64,000 nucleotides of DNA from Cedecea lapagei (GTDB lineage Bacteria; Pseudomonadota; Gammaproteobacteria; Enterobacterales; Enterobacteriaceae). Below the pieces are notes generated by a model that did not search any database, was not told where the DNA came from, and was given only the letters and a program-made list of their open reading frames with translations. The translations under genes were made by a program, and so were the position numbers. Location: contig NZ_LR134201.1 in NCBI RefSeq assembly GCF_900635955.1, positions 558,001 through 622,000 of the forward strand. Direction: 5' to 3'. This document shows, one piece after another, positions 49,160 through 56,749 of the stretch (the stretch's first letter is position 1; the number at the start of each line of letters is the position of its first letter).

Positions 49160-49921
49160 TTAACTACCGCCGAACCAGTTATAGCCCTGGTCTTCCCAGT
49201 AGCCGCCGGGGTAGCGATTGGTGACTTCAATGACCTGAATATGCTTCGGGTTCTTGTAGCCGAGTTTGGTTGGGATGCGCAGTTTCATCGGATAGCCGTA
49301 TTTGCGCGGCAGCACTTTGCCATCCCAGGTTAAAGCAATAAGGGTTTGCGGATGCAGCGCAGTGGCCATATCGATGCTGGTGTAGTAGTCATCCGCACAT
49401 TTAAAACTGACGTATTTGGCTCGCAGATCCGCACCGATGCCTTTCAGGAACAGGGCAAAAGGCACGCCGCCCCATTTGCCGATGGCGCTCCAGCCTTCGA
49501 CGCAGATATGGCGAGTGACCTGGCTGACCTGCGCCATCTGATGAAGCTGCGCCAGCGTCCACGGGCGCTTGTCGGTAATCAGCCCGGCAAGCTCAAGGCG
49601 ATAGCTGTCGCCGTTGATATCGGGTGCTTCGTCCTCGCCGTAGAAGGCGTTAAACGGGAAGTTAGCGTCGATCATGCTTTCCGGGTAAACAGGGGCCAGC
49701 TGGCTGCCGTTAAACAGCCAGGCCTGGATGCGATCGTTAAAACGTGAAATCTTGCCCAGCGAGCTTTCTACCGTCGCGCTATCGCTGATATCGCAGCCGG
49801 TTAACATCGCGATACCACCGAGCGTCAAACCCTGCTTTAAAAAGCGGCGGCGACCTTCCTGAGTCAGCTGCTTATTAATCAGCTGCGTCGCTTCTTTGAT
49901 AATCTCGTTTTTATCGCTCAT
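49160..49921 (-). CDS. Tat-exported molybdopterin oxidoreductase, sulfite oxidase/MsrP fold
   Basis: 253 aa. The N-terminus carries a twin-arginine motif (GRRRFLKQG at about residue 23) then a hydrophobic stretch ending in the lipobox LTGC, with Asp at +2. This suggests a Tat-exported lipoprotein held at the inner membrane. The core shows the molybdopterin-ligand cysteine in ICVEGWSAIGKWGGV (compare RCVEAWS in E. coli MsrP), then YYTSIDMATALHPQTLIA, PRKYGYPMKLRIP and a C-terminal YWEDQGYNWFGGS. It is shorter than MsrP (334 aa). The partner is the cytochrome b encoded 9 nt upstream. The substrate is unproven; protein methionine sulfoxide or sulfite-like compounds are the leading options. Confidence 0.85.
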   Translation of the reverse strand: MSDKNEIIKEATQLINKQLTQEGRRRFLKQGLTLGGIAMLTGCDISDSATVESSLGKISRFNDRIQAWLFNGSQLAPVYPESMIDANFPFNAFYGEDEAPDINGDSYRLELAGLITDKRPWTLAQLHQMAQVSQVTRHICVEGWSAIGKWGGVPFALFLKGIGADLRAKYVSFKCADDYYTSIDMATALHPQTLIALTWDGKVLPRKYGYPMKLRIPTKLGYKNPKHIQVIEVTNRYPGGYWEDQGYNWFGGS

Positions 49922-49930
49922 GTTTTTTCC

Positions 49931-50542
49931 TTAGCGGCCACGGAGCATGGCGAGCAACGTGCGTGGCACCAGCGCCACCATCAGCAGATGAACCACCACG
50001 AATCCGACCATCGCGGACATGGCGTAAAAATGGATAAATCTGGCCGTGTCATAGCCGCCGAGCAGCTCCCTTAACAGGGCAAACTGCACGGACTTCCACA
50101 CCACCAGGCCGGAAGCAGCCAGCAGTACGCTGTCGGCGATAACGAATAAATAGGCGGCCTTTTGCACCATGTTGTAATGGCTGAGATCGGCGTGGGCTAA
50201 TTTTCCCCGCAGCGCCGCGAGGGCATCCTGGAAGAATTCACGTGGCGATAAGGGCCAGTATTTCTGCTTAAAGCGGCCGCTCAAGAGATTACACAGCAGG
50301 TAAATCACGCCGTTAGCCGCGAACAGCCACATCCCGGCGAAGTGCCACTGCAGCGCGCCGCCCAGCCAGCCGCCCAGCGTCAGCTCATTGGCAAACTGAA
50401 AATCAAACAACGGAGAGGCGTTATAAATGCGCCAGCCGCTGGTGACCATAATCAGCATCGCCAGCGCATTCAGCCAGTGGCAAAGCCTTAGCCATAAAGG
50501 GTGAATGAGCGTTGGGGCGGTATGCAGCGTTGAGCTTTCCAT
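49931..50542 (-). CDS. Cytochrome b561-type membrane subunit (electron donor)
   Basis: 203 aa. A four- or five-helix membrane protein of the Ni-hydrogenase cytochrome b / b561 type. Heme-ligand candidates are His in HPLWLRLCHWLNALAML (helix 1), QWHFAGMWLFAANGVIY (helix 2), and IHFYAMSAMVGFVVVHLLMVAL (last helix). It would pass quinol electrons to the Tat-exported molybdopterin protein, the role MsrQ plays for MsrP, although it is a different cytochrome family. The ATG at 50542 has GAGGAAG upstream. First gene of the three-gene operon, divergent from the two-component genes. Confidence 0.85.
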   Translation of the reverse strand: MESSTLHTAPTLIHPLWLRLCHWLNALAMLIMVTSGWRIYNASPLFDFQFANELTLGGWLGGALQWHFAGMWLFAANGVIYLLCNLLSGRFKQKYWPLSPREFFQDALAALRGKLAHADLSHYNMVQKAAYLFVIADSVLLAASGLVVWKSVQFALLRELLGGYDTARFIHFYAMSAMVGFVVVHLLMVALVPRTLLAMLRGR

Positions 50543-50687
50543 CGTCCGGCTTCCTCGTGATTCGATGAAGCGAGTATCGGCCGGATTTGTTCCCGATAGC
50601 CTCACGCAAAGTTAAATTAAATGTGACAACTTAACCGACGCGAGTTGTGTAAACTTTGGCTAGGCCAGGCGTGTGGGGAAAGACAAA
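50543..50687. promoter_or_regulatory. Divergent promoter region of the redox operon and two-component system
   Basis: This 145-bp spacer separates the two start codons. It contains an inverted repeat ACAACT (50626-50631) / AGTTGT (50643-50648) with an 11-bp spacer and a GTTAA/TTAAC dyad overlapping it, in an otherwise AT-rich stretch. These are candidate binding sites for the OmpR-type regulator encoded to the right. Confidence 0.5.
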
Positions 50688-51401
50688 GTGAATCAGGCAA
50701 AAAAAATCTTAATCGTGGAAGACGACGAGAATATCGCCGAGCTTTTGCAGCTCCATTTGCGGGAGGAGGGCTTTGAAATTGTTCATGCCGCCGACGGCAA
50801 TGTCGGGCTGGAACAGCTGCGGCAGGGCGGCTGGGATGCGCTGATCCTCGATTTAATGCTGCCCGGCGTCGATGGCCTGGAGATATGCCGCTTTGCCAGA
50901 AGTATGACGCGCTATACACCGATTATCATGATCAGCGCCCGCTCCAGCGAAACGCACCGCGTGCTGGGGCTGGAGCTGGGGGCGGACGACTATTTGGCTA
51001 AACCGTTTTCGATGCTTGAGCTGGTTGCCCGCGTTAAGGCGCTGTTCCGCCGCCAGGAGGCTATGAGCCAGAACTTACGCATTGATGCCGGAACCCTGAC
51101 CTTTGGCCCGCTTTCAATTGACCCGCTTGCCAGAGACGTTCGCCTGAACCAGCTGCCGGTGGAGCTAACCCCGCGTGAGTTCGACCTGCTCTATTTCTTT
51201 GCCCGTAATCCGGACAAAGTCTTTTCGCGGCTGAACCTGCTCAACCAGGTTTGGGGCTACCAGCACGAAGGCTACGAGCATACCGTTAACACCCATATCA
51301 ACCGCCTGCGAATTAAGATTGAAGATAACCCTGCGGAGCCGAATTTCATCCGCACCGTGTGGGGTAAAGGCTACAAATTTACCGCCCAGATACGTGAGTA
51401 A
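50688..51401 (+). CDS. OmpR-family response regulator
   Basis: 237 aa. The receiver domain (about 8-120) has phospho-acceptor Asp55 in LILDLMLPG, acidic pocket VEDDEN, Thr/Ser in MISARSS and Lys in YLAKPFS. The C-terminal winged helix (about 140-235) has LTPREFDLLYFFARNP and HINRLRIKIEDNP with RTVWGKGYKF. The GTG at 50688 has GGGGAAAG upstream; a GTG at 50673 would add five residues. The partner kinase starts 4 bp after the stop. It probably controls the divergent MsrP-like operon, as HprR (YedW) controls msrPQ in E. coli. Confidence 0.88.
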   Translation: MNQAKKILIVEDDENIAELLQLHLREEGFEIVHAADGNVGLEQLRQGGWDALILDLMLPGVDGLEICRFARSMTRYTPIIMISARSSETHRVLGLELGADDYLAKPFSMLELVARVKALFRRQEAMSQNLRIDAGTLTFGPLSIDPLARDVRLNQLPVELTPREFDLLYFFARNPDKVFSRLNLLNQVWGYQHEGYEHTVNTHINRLRIKIEDNPAEPNFIRTVWGKGYKFTAQIRE

Positions 51402-51405
51402 CCCT

Positions 51406-52872
51406 ATGCGAATCCTTACGCTCTCCCGGCGCCTGACGCTGGTTTTTGCCGTGTTGCTGCTGACCGCCTGCGCATTTTTGGGCTGGCTGCAGGTTCGCAC
51501 CAGCACGCAGTACAGCCAGGCCGTTATCCAGCAGCTTTCCGGTGACCTGGCGCAGCACATTAACCAAAGCTATCCGCTGCTCGGGCAGGACGGTCTGAAC
51601 AAGGACTCGGTGCGCACGTTGTTCGATCACCTGATGGCGGTGAATCCCAGCGTGGAAGTTTACCTGCTGGACAAACAAGGCAATATCATCGGCGATGCGG
51701 CACCGGATGGACATATAAAGCGCCACCGGGTCGATCTCGCACCGCTTCAGGCCGCGCTAAACGGGGGCAAATTCCCGCTTTACGGCGATGACCCGCGCAG
51801 CCTCGAAGGACAAAAGGTATTTAGCGTTGCGCCGATGCTGCGTGACGGCAAGCTGGAAGGCTATCTCTACGTTGTACTGCTGGGGGAAACCTACAATCAG
51901 CTCGCCAACAGCGCCCAGTTTGATGCCGTCCTTAAGCTCAGCCTGCTGCTGTTAAGCCTGGTCTGCGTGCTTGGGCTGGTGGTTGGCGGCCTGGCGTTTC
52001 GCTGGATCACCCGCCCTCTGCGTGAACTTTCTCAGCACGTGAAGGCCCTGGAAGCGGGCGGTATGGCTGAAATGCAGGCGATGGCGGCGCTCCCGCAAAA
52101 TCCACAGCAAGACGGGGATGAGCTTGCCCAACTTCGTCACGGGGTGATTGCCATGGCGGGGCGAATCTCCGAACAGTGGCACAGCCTGACGCAGCAGGAT
52201 CAGCTGCGCCGAGAGTTTATCGCCAATATTTCCCATGACCTGCGAACTCCGCTGACGTCTCTGCATGGCTATCTTGAGAGCCTGTCGGTCATGTCGGCGA
52301 CCCTGAGCGAAGCCGATAAAAAGCGTTATCTGGATATTGCCCTCGCGCAAAGCCAGAAGGTGGGGGCGCTGGCGCAGTCGCTGTTTGAGCTGGCCCGCCT
52401 GGAATATGGCGTGGTGAAGCCGCACAAGGAGAGTTTCTCTATCAGCGAACTGCTGCAGGATGTTTTCCAGAAGTTTGAGCTGCCGGCGCAGACTCGCCAG
52501 CTTGAGCTTTTGGCTGACATTCAGCCTGGATTGCCGCTGATTGAAGCCGACGTCAGTATGATTGAGCGTGTGCTGACTAATCTACTGGACAACGCGATTC
52601 GCCATACGCCGGACAAAGGCGTGATTTCGGTACGTTTGTGGAAGGATCTGGATAAAGTGATGGTGCAGGTCAGCGACAGTGGCCCTGGCATTCCGCAGGA
52701 GCTAAAAGAGGGTCTGTTTGTACGGCCTTCGATTGTGCATCAATCCCGGCTCAGGGTGGGCGGGCTTGGCCTGATGATCGTCCGCCAGATGCTGCAGCTG
52801 CACGGCAGCGATATTTCGCTGGTCGACCTGCCGCAGCGCGGGGCCTGCTTCCGCTTTGGCCTGCCGGTTTAA
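51406..52872 (+). CDS. Sensor histidine kinase
   Basis: 488 aa, inner membrane. TM1 is about residues 10-29. A periplasmic sensor region (about 30-178) contains SVEVYLLDKQGNIIGD, typical of PAS-like/sCache folds. TM2 is about 182-206, followed by a HAMP domain (RWITRPLRELSQHV). The H-box NISHDLRTPLTSL places the phospho-His at 277. The ATPase has N box LLDNAIRHTP, G1 DSGPGIP and G2 GGLGLMIV. No obvious metal or redox cluster of Cys/His is seen in the sensor region. It pairs with the response regulator 4 bp upstream. Confidence 0.9.
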   Translation: MRILTLSRRLTLVFAVLLLTACAFLGWLQVRTSTQYSQAVIQQLSGDLAQHINQSYPLLGQDGLNKDSVRTLFDHLMAVNPSVEVYLLDKQGNIIGDAAPDGHIKRHRVDLAPLQAALNGGKFPLYGDDPRSLEGQKVFSVAPMLRDGKLEGYLYVVLLGETYNQLANSAQFDAVLKLSLLLLSLVCVLGLVVGGLAFRWITRPLRELSQHVKALEAGGMAEMQAMAALPQNPQQDGDELAQLRHGVIAMAGRISEQWHSLTQQDQLRREFIANISHDLRTPLTSLHGYLESLSVMSATLSEADKKRYLDIALAQSQKVGALAQSLFELARLEYGVVKPHKESFSISELLQDVFQKFELPAQTRQLELLADIQPGLPLIEADVSMIERVLTNLLDNAIRHTPDKGVISVRLWKDLDKVMVQVSDSGPGIPQELKEGLFVRPSIVHQSRLRVGGLGLMIVRQMLQLHGSDISLVDLPQRGACFRFGLPV

Positions 52873-52875
52873 GTA

Positions 52876-52902
52876 AAAAGGGGCGCTTAGCGCCCCCATT
52901 TT
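52876..52902. terminator. Bidirectional terminator between kinase and bglA
   Basis: GGGGCGC-TTA-GCGCCCC is flanked by AAAAA and TTTTTA, so both convergent transcripts get a hairpin with a U-run. Confidence 0.85.
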
Positions 52903-54335
52903 TAGAGATTCTCGCCGTTGCTGGCAATGACTTCTTTGTACCAGTTAAAGCTCTTCTTGCGGGAGCGCGACATATCGCCGGTGCCGTCATCGTGTTTATT
53001 CACGTAGATAAAGCCGTAGCGCTTGCTGTACTGGCCGGTGGTAAACGACACGCAGTCGATGCAGCCCCACGGCGTATAGCCCATCAGATCCACGCCGTCG
53101 TAAGTCACGGCTTTTTTCAGCTCTTCAACGTGAGCTCGCAGGTAGTCAATGCGGTAGTCATCGTTGATTGAGCCATCTGCCTCCACTTTGTCGTAGGCGC
53201 CGAAGCCGTTCTCCACGATGAACAGCGGTTTCTGGTAACGCTCGTACAGCTCGCACAGCGCATAGCGCAGGCCAACTGGGTCAATCTGCCAGCCCCAGTC
53301 GGAGGCTTTAACGTGCGGGTTCGGTACGCTGCCCTGGAAGCCTGAAAGCGCATCGCCGCTGCCGCCTTCGGCCTGAACGGCGTTGGTCATGTAATAGCTG
53401 AAGCCGAGGTAATCGCAGACGCCTTCGCGCAGGATCTCCTCGTCACCCGCTTCCATTTTGATGTTGAACTCGCGACGTTCCCACTCGTTCAGCACGTAAG
53501 ACGGGTAATAGCCGCGCAGCTGAACGTCGGTAAACACGTAACGTTCGCGCATCGACTCCTGGGCATACATCTGGTCTTCTGGCTTACAGGAGAAGGCATA
53601 AAGCGGCACCATCGCCAGCATGCAGCCAATCTGCATCTTCGGGTTGATGCGATGGCCGATTTTAACCGCCATGGCGCTCGCCACAAACTGATGGTGCAGC
53701 ACCTGGTACATCACCTCTTCCGGGTTGTCGTGTTCGGTGTAAACCACGCCGGAGCAGCAGTAGCCGAACAGCGGCGCGCGCCAGTTGCGCTGGTTGTTGA
53801 TTTCGTTAAACGTCATCCAGTACTTCACTTTGCTCTTGTAGCGCTCGAACACGACCTCGGCGAAACGGACAAAGAAATCGACCACTTTACGGCTGGTCCA
53901 GCCGCCGTATTCGGTCACCAGATGGTGCGGCATTTCGAAGTGGGAGAGGGTGATAACCGGCTCGATGTTGTACTTCAGCAGCTCATCGAACATGTCGTCG
54001 TAGAACTTCAGGCCGGCTTCATTAGGCTGCAGCTCGTCGCCGTTGGGGAAAATACGGGTCCAGGCGATGGATGTTCTAAAGCATTTGAAGCCCATTTCGG
54101 CGAACAGCTTGATGTCTTCTTTGTAGCGGCCGTGAAAATCAATCGCTTCATGGTTTGGATAGTATTTACCGGGCTCAACCCGCTGAGTTATCTCGCGCGG
54201 TACGCCGTGGGCGCCGCCGGTCAGGACGTCACAAATGCTGGGGCCTTTGCCTTCTTTGTTCCAGCCGCCTTCAACCTGGTGAGCGGCAACCGCGCCGCCC
54301 CATAAAAAGTCCTTCGGTAACTTCAATTTTTTCAT
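52902..54335 (-). CDS. bglA: 6-phospho-beta-glucosidase BglA
   Basis: 477 aa (E. coli 479). This GH1 family enzyme splits phosphorylated aryl-beta-glucosides such as phospho-arbutin after PTS uptake. Start block LPKDFLWGGAVAAHQVEGGW; catalytic acid/base in TFNEIN; nucleophile in FIVENGFGAYD; phosphate-binding Ser/Lys/Tyr region near the C-terminus (GQYSKRYGFIYV). No PTS permease is beside it. The upstream RpiR-type regulator gene, absent at this site in K-12, probably controls it. Confidence 0.96.
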   Translation of the reverse strand: MKKLKLPKDFLWGGAVAAHQVEGGWNKEGKGPSICDVLTGGAHGVPREITQRVEPGKYYPNHEAIDFHGRYKEDIKLFAEMGFKCFRTSIAWTRIFPNGDELQPNEAGLKFYDDMFDELLKYNIEPVITLSHFEMPHHLVTEYGGWTSRKVVDFFVRFAEVVFERYKSKVKYWMTFNEINNQRNWRAPLFGYCCSGVVYTEHDNPEEVMYQVLHHQFVASAMAVKIGHRINPKMQIGCMLAMVPLYAFSCKPEDQMYAQESMRERYVFTDVQLRGYYPSYVLNEWERREFNIKMEAGDEEILREGVCDYLGFSYYMTNAVQAEGGSGDALSGFQGSVPNPHVKASDWGWQIDPVGLRYALCELYERYQKPLFIVENGFGAYDKVEADGSINDDYRIDYLRAHVEELKKAVTYDGVDLMGYTPWGCIDCVSFTTGQYSKRYGFIYVNKHDDGTGDMSRSRKKSFNWYKEVIASNGENL

Positions 54336-54500
54336 ATTATTTCATCTCATCGTTAGCGCAGGAAATATTGTGCTGTAGCTCACATTGTCGCGCTGAAAAA
54401 ATTATTTCTGCTTTGGAGTCTAACAAATGAAATGGGATTGTCACGATATAACAAATCAGCTGAATTGTGATATGTCACAAATGAAAAACAGGGTGTTTTT

Positions 54501-55229
54501 TTATAGCATTCTTTTTGCCAGGCGACGGCCAATAGTTTCGAGAATATAAATAACAGGAATTTGTGTGGTGATGTCATAAACTCCGGCAATCCGTACCGGC
54601 GGAATATGCCAGGAAATATTAAAGTCGGCTAATTTCGCCAGCGATGAATTCTCGTGGCTGGTGATGGACATCACCTTGCAGTGGTGCAGGCTGAACTGGC
54701 TGGCAAAGCGCAGAATTTCTTCGGTTTCACCGGAAACCGAAAGCACAATCGCCAGCGCGTTACGTGCCATATCATTGGTGACCGGAAAATAAGGGTCATC
54801 TATATGGTTGCTGAATTTACCGACGTTTGAGAAAAAACGTGCGCCATATTTGGCTAATGCACCCGATGTTCCCGCGCCGACGAAAATAATGCGTTCGGAG
54901 GAACAGATAATATCTACGGCATGGTCGATAAGGCTATCGAATTCTTCATTGTTGGTGCTTTTGAAAAAACTAATAATCTCGCTGCTGCCAAAATTAGCCG
55001 GCTGCGTTTCCGTTTGCTCCAGAAATAATTTAAAGCGAACGCGAAACTCAGAATACCCCTCGCAGCTGAGCTTGCGGCAAAAACGCAGCACGGTGGTGGT
55101 GGAGACGCCTGCGGCATCCGCCAGCTCGCGGATGGTCATGTACATGACTTTGTCTTTGTTTTTAATGACAAAGTTGTAGACCATCATTTCCAGACCGTTC
55201 AGCCTGGCGATTGCCGCGTGGGTAAACAT
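54501..55229 (-). CDS. RpiR/MurR-family transcriptional regulator with SIS domain
   Basis: 242 aa. The N-terminal HTH (about 1-75: MTIRELADAAGVSTTTVLRFCRKL) is followed by a phosphosugar-binding SIS domain (about 85-242) with IIFVGAGTSGALAKYGARFF and LSVSGETEEILRFA. Such regulators respond to sugar phosphates. It is in the same direction as bglA with a 165-bp gap, so it probably regulates bglA in response to a phospho-glucoside. It has lower GC than its neighbours, suggesting acquisition. Confidence 0.9.
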   Translation of the reverse strand: MFTHAAIARLNGLEMMVYNFVIKNKDKVMYMTIRELADAAGVSTTTVLRFCRKLSCEGYSEFRVRFKLFLEQTETQPANFGSSEIISFFKSTNNEEFDSLIDHAVDIICSSERIIFVGAGTSGALAKYGARFFSNVGKFSNHIDDPYFPVTNDMARNALAIVLSVSGETEEILRFASQFSLHHCKVMSITSHENSSLAKLADFNISWHIPPVRIAGVYDITTQIPVIYILETIGRRLAKRML

Positions 55230-55271
55230 ACTTTCTCTTCCTGCTGAATCGACTCTTGCTAACGGCCAGGG

Positions 55272-55865
55272 CTAACGCAGCCAGCCTTTCTCTTGCGCCA
55301 GATACAATTGGCGCTCGACATGTTGCCATAATTCCGGCCAGCTTTCTCCCACCTGTGCGTTGCGGGTTAAGACCTGCTGCAGGGAAATATTGTTCTCTCG
55401 CCAGCTTTGACCTTCGTTATGCAGATTGAGCAGAACAGGCAAAATACGATCCAGCGCGCCGGCAAAACGAGCATCGGGGCTGCTGCCTGATTCATATTCC
55501 TCCCACAGCGCCAGGAACTGTGGACCTTGCGGTGCTGGCAATAAACCAAACAGGCGGCGTGCGGCCGCGGCTTCTTTGTCGGCAATGGCTTCGCGGGCGG
55601 CAATGTCGTAAACCAGCACATCGCCAACGTCGATCTCCACGATGTCGTGAAGCAGCGCCATCTGGACAACCCGCTGGATGTTCACATCCTCTCTGGCCCA
55701 AGGGGCCAGGCTCATGGCTGCCACGGCGAAATGCCAGCTGTGCTCCGCGGAGTTTTCATGCCGTTCGTGGCCGATGATTTTTGTCCGGCGTTGAACCAAC
55801 TTCAGCTTATCAATCTCCATCAGGAAATGGATAACTTCGCTCATTTCGCCAAATGCTTGTTGCAT
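55272..55865 (-). CDS. HD-domain phosphohydrolase (YfbR/HDDC2-like)
   Basis: 197 aa. An HD_3 metal-dependent phosphohydrolase: metal ligands are the His in ENSAEHSWHFAVAAM, the His-Asp pair in ALLHDIVEIDVGD and a later Asp in FAGALDRILPVL. Relatives (YfbR, HDDC2) are deoxynucleoside 5'-monophosphatases, so a nucleotide substrate is likely but unproven. It starts the short HD-rpiR-bglA run (42 nt before the regulator). It is not at this position in K-12, where yqfB lies between yqfA and bglA. Confidence 0.88.
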   Translation of the reverse strand: MQQAFGEMSEVIHFLMEIDKLKLVQRRTKIIGHERHENSAEHSWHFAVAAMSLAPWAREDVNIQRVVQMALLHDIVEIDVGDVLVYDIAAREAIADKEAAAARRLFGLLPAPQGPQFLALWEEYESGSSPDARFAGALDRILPVLLNLHNEGQSWRENNISLQQVLTRNAQVGESWPELWQHVERQLYLAQEKGWLR

Positions 55866-56044
55866 CGTGTTTTTTCCCCTGGGTGTTTCGCTCTCTTTTG
55901 ATTGTAAAAGAAATCCTCCAGGCTGAGGAAGGGCGTCTTCACAGTCGCTCAGATATTTATTTTAGCTTACATGTGTTCACTGGAATCATTCTCAGTTAGG
56001 CTGGTATCGCTGCGTTATTCTTCTTTATTTTCGGGAGGAGCCAG

Positions 56045-56698
56045 ATGGCTCGTAAACCACTTATCGCACATGGATATTCTCTGGCTGAGGAAGTAGCCAA
56101 CAGCATCAGCCACGGCATTGGGCTGGTGTTCGGCATTGTTGGACTCGTGCTGCTGCTGGTACAGGCGGTTGACGCCAACGCCAGCGCAACGGCAATTACC
56201 AGCTACAGCCTTTACGGCGGCAGCATGATCCTGCTGTTTCTGGCCTCAACGCTTTACCACGCGATCCCGCACGAACGGGCTAAGCGGTGGCTTAAAAAAT
56301 TCGACCACTGCGCTATCTACCTGCTGATTGCCGGAACCTACACGCCTTTTCTGCTGGTGGGGCTCAACTCGCCGCTGTCAAAAGGGCTGATGATTGTTAT
56401 CTGGAGCCTGGCGCTGGCCGGGATCCTGTTTAAGCTTACCATCGCACACCGGTTTAAGGTGCTGTCGCTGGTGACCTATCTGCTGATGGGCTGGCTGTCG
56501 CTGGTGGTTATCTATCAGATGGTGATCAAGCTGGCGCCGGGCAGCGTCACGCTGCTGGCGATTGGCGGGATTGTTTACTCGCTAGGGGTGATTTTCTACG
56601 TCTGCAAACGCATCCCCTACAACCATGCCATCTGGCACGGATTTGTGCTGGGCGGCAGCGTTTGCCACTTCCTCGCGATTTATCTCTATATCCGCTAG
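56045..56698 (+). CDS. trhA: Hemolysin III / PAQR-family membrane protein (TrhA, YqfA)
   Basis: 217 aa (E. coli 219). Seven membrane helices of the HlyIII/PAQR family. Family residues are SLAEEVANSISHGIG, STLYHAIPHERAKRW, FDHCAIYLLIAGTYTPF and HAIWHGFVLGGSVCHFLAI, whose His residues are thought to form a metal site. In E. coli it is implicated in regulating membrane energetics and fatty acid composition; it is not a demonstrated toxin here. The ribosome site GGGAGGAG precedes the ATG. Confidence 0.92.
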   Translation: MARKPLIAHGYSLAEEVANSISHGIGLVFGIVGLVLLLVQAVDANASATAITSYSLYGGSMILLFLASTLYHAIPHERAKRWLKKFDHCAIYLLIAGTYTPFLLVGLNSPLSKGLMIVIWSLALAGILFKLTIAHRFKVLSLVTYLLMGWLSLVVIYQMVIKLAPGSVTLLAIGGIVYSLGVIFYVCKRIPYNHAIWHGFVLGGSVCHFLAIYLYIR

Positions 56699-56721
56699 AA
56701 CGGCTGAGCCGCTAAAATATT

Positions 56722-56741
56722 GAGCCCCCGGACGGGGGCTC
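56722..56741. terminator. Bidirectional hairpin between trhA and ygfZ
   Basis: GAGCCCCC/GGGGGCTC forms an 8-bp stem with a 4-nt loop between convergent genes. No long T-run is present. Confidence 0.6.
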
Positions 56742-56749
56742 GCGTTCGA

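Noticed and set aside
48853..49224. 123-codon frame antisense to the MxKDx gene (His/Phe/Ala repeats)
   Set aside because: Its repeats are the reverse complement of the MxKDx units. The minus-strand frame has a signal peptide and operon context, this one has neither.
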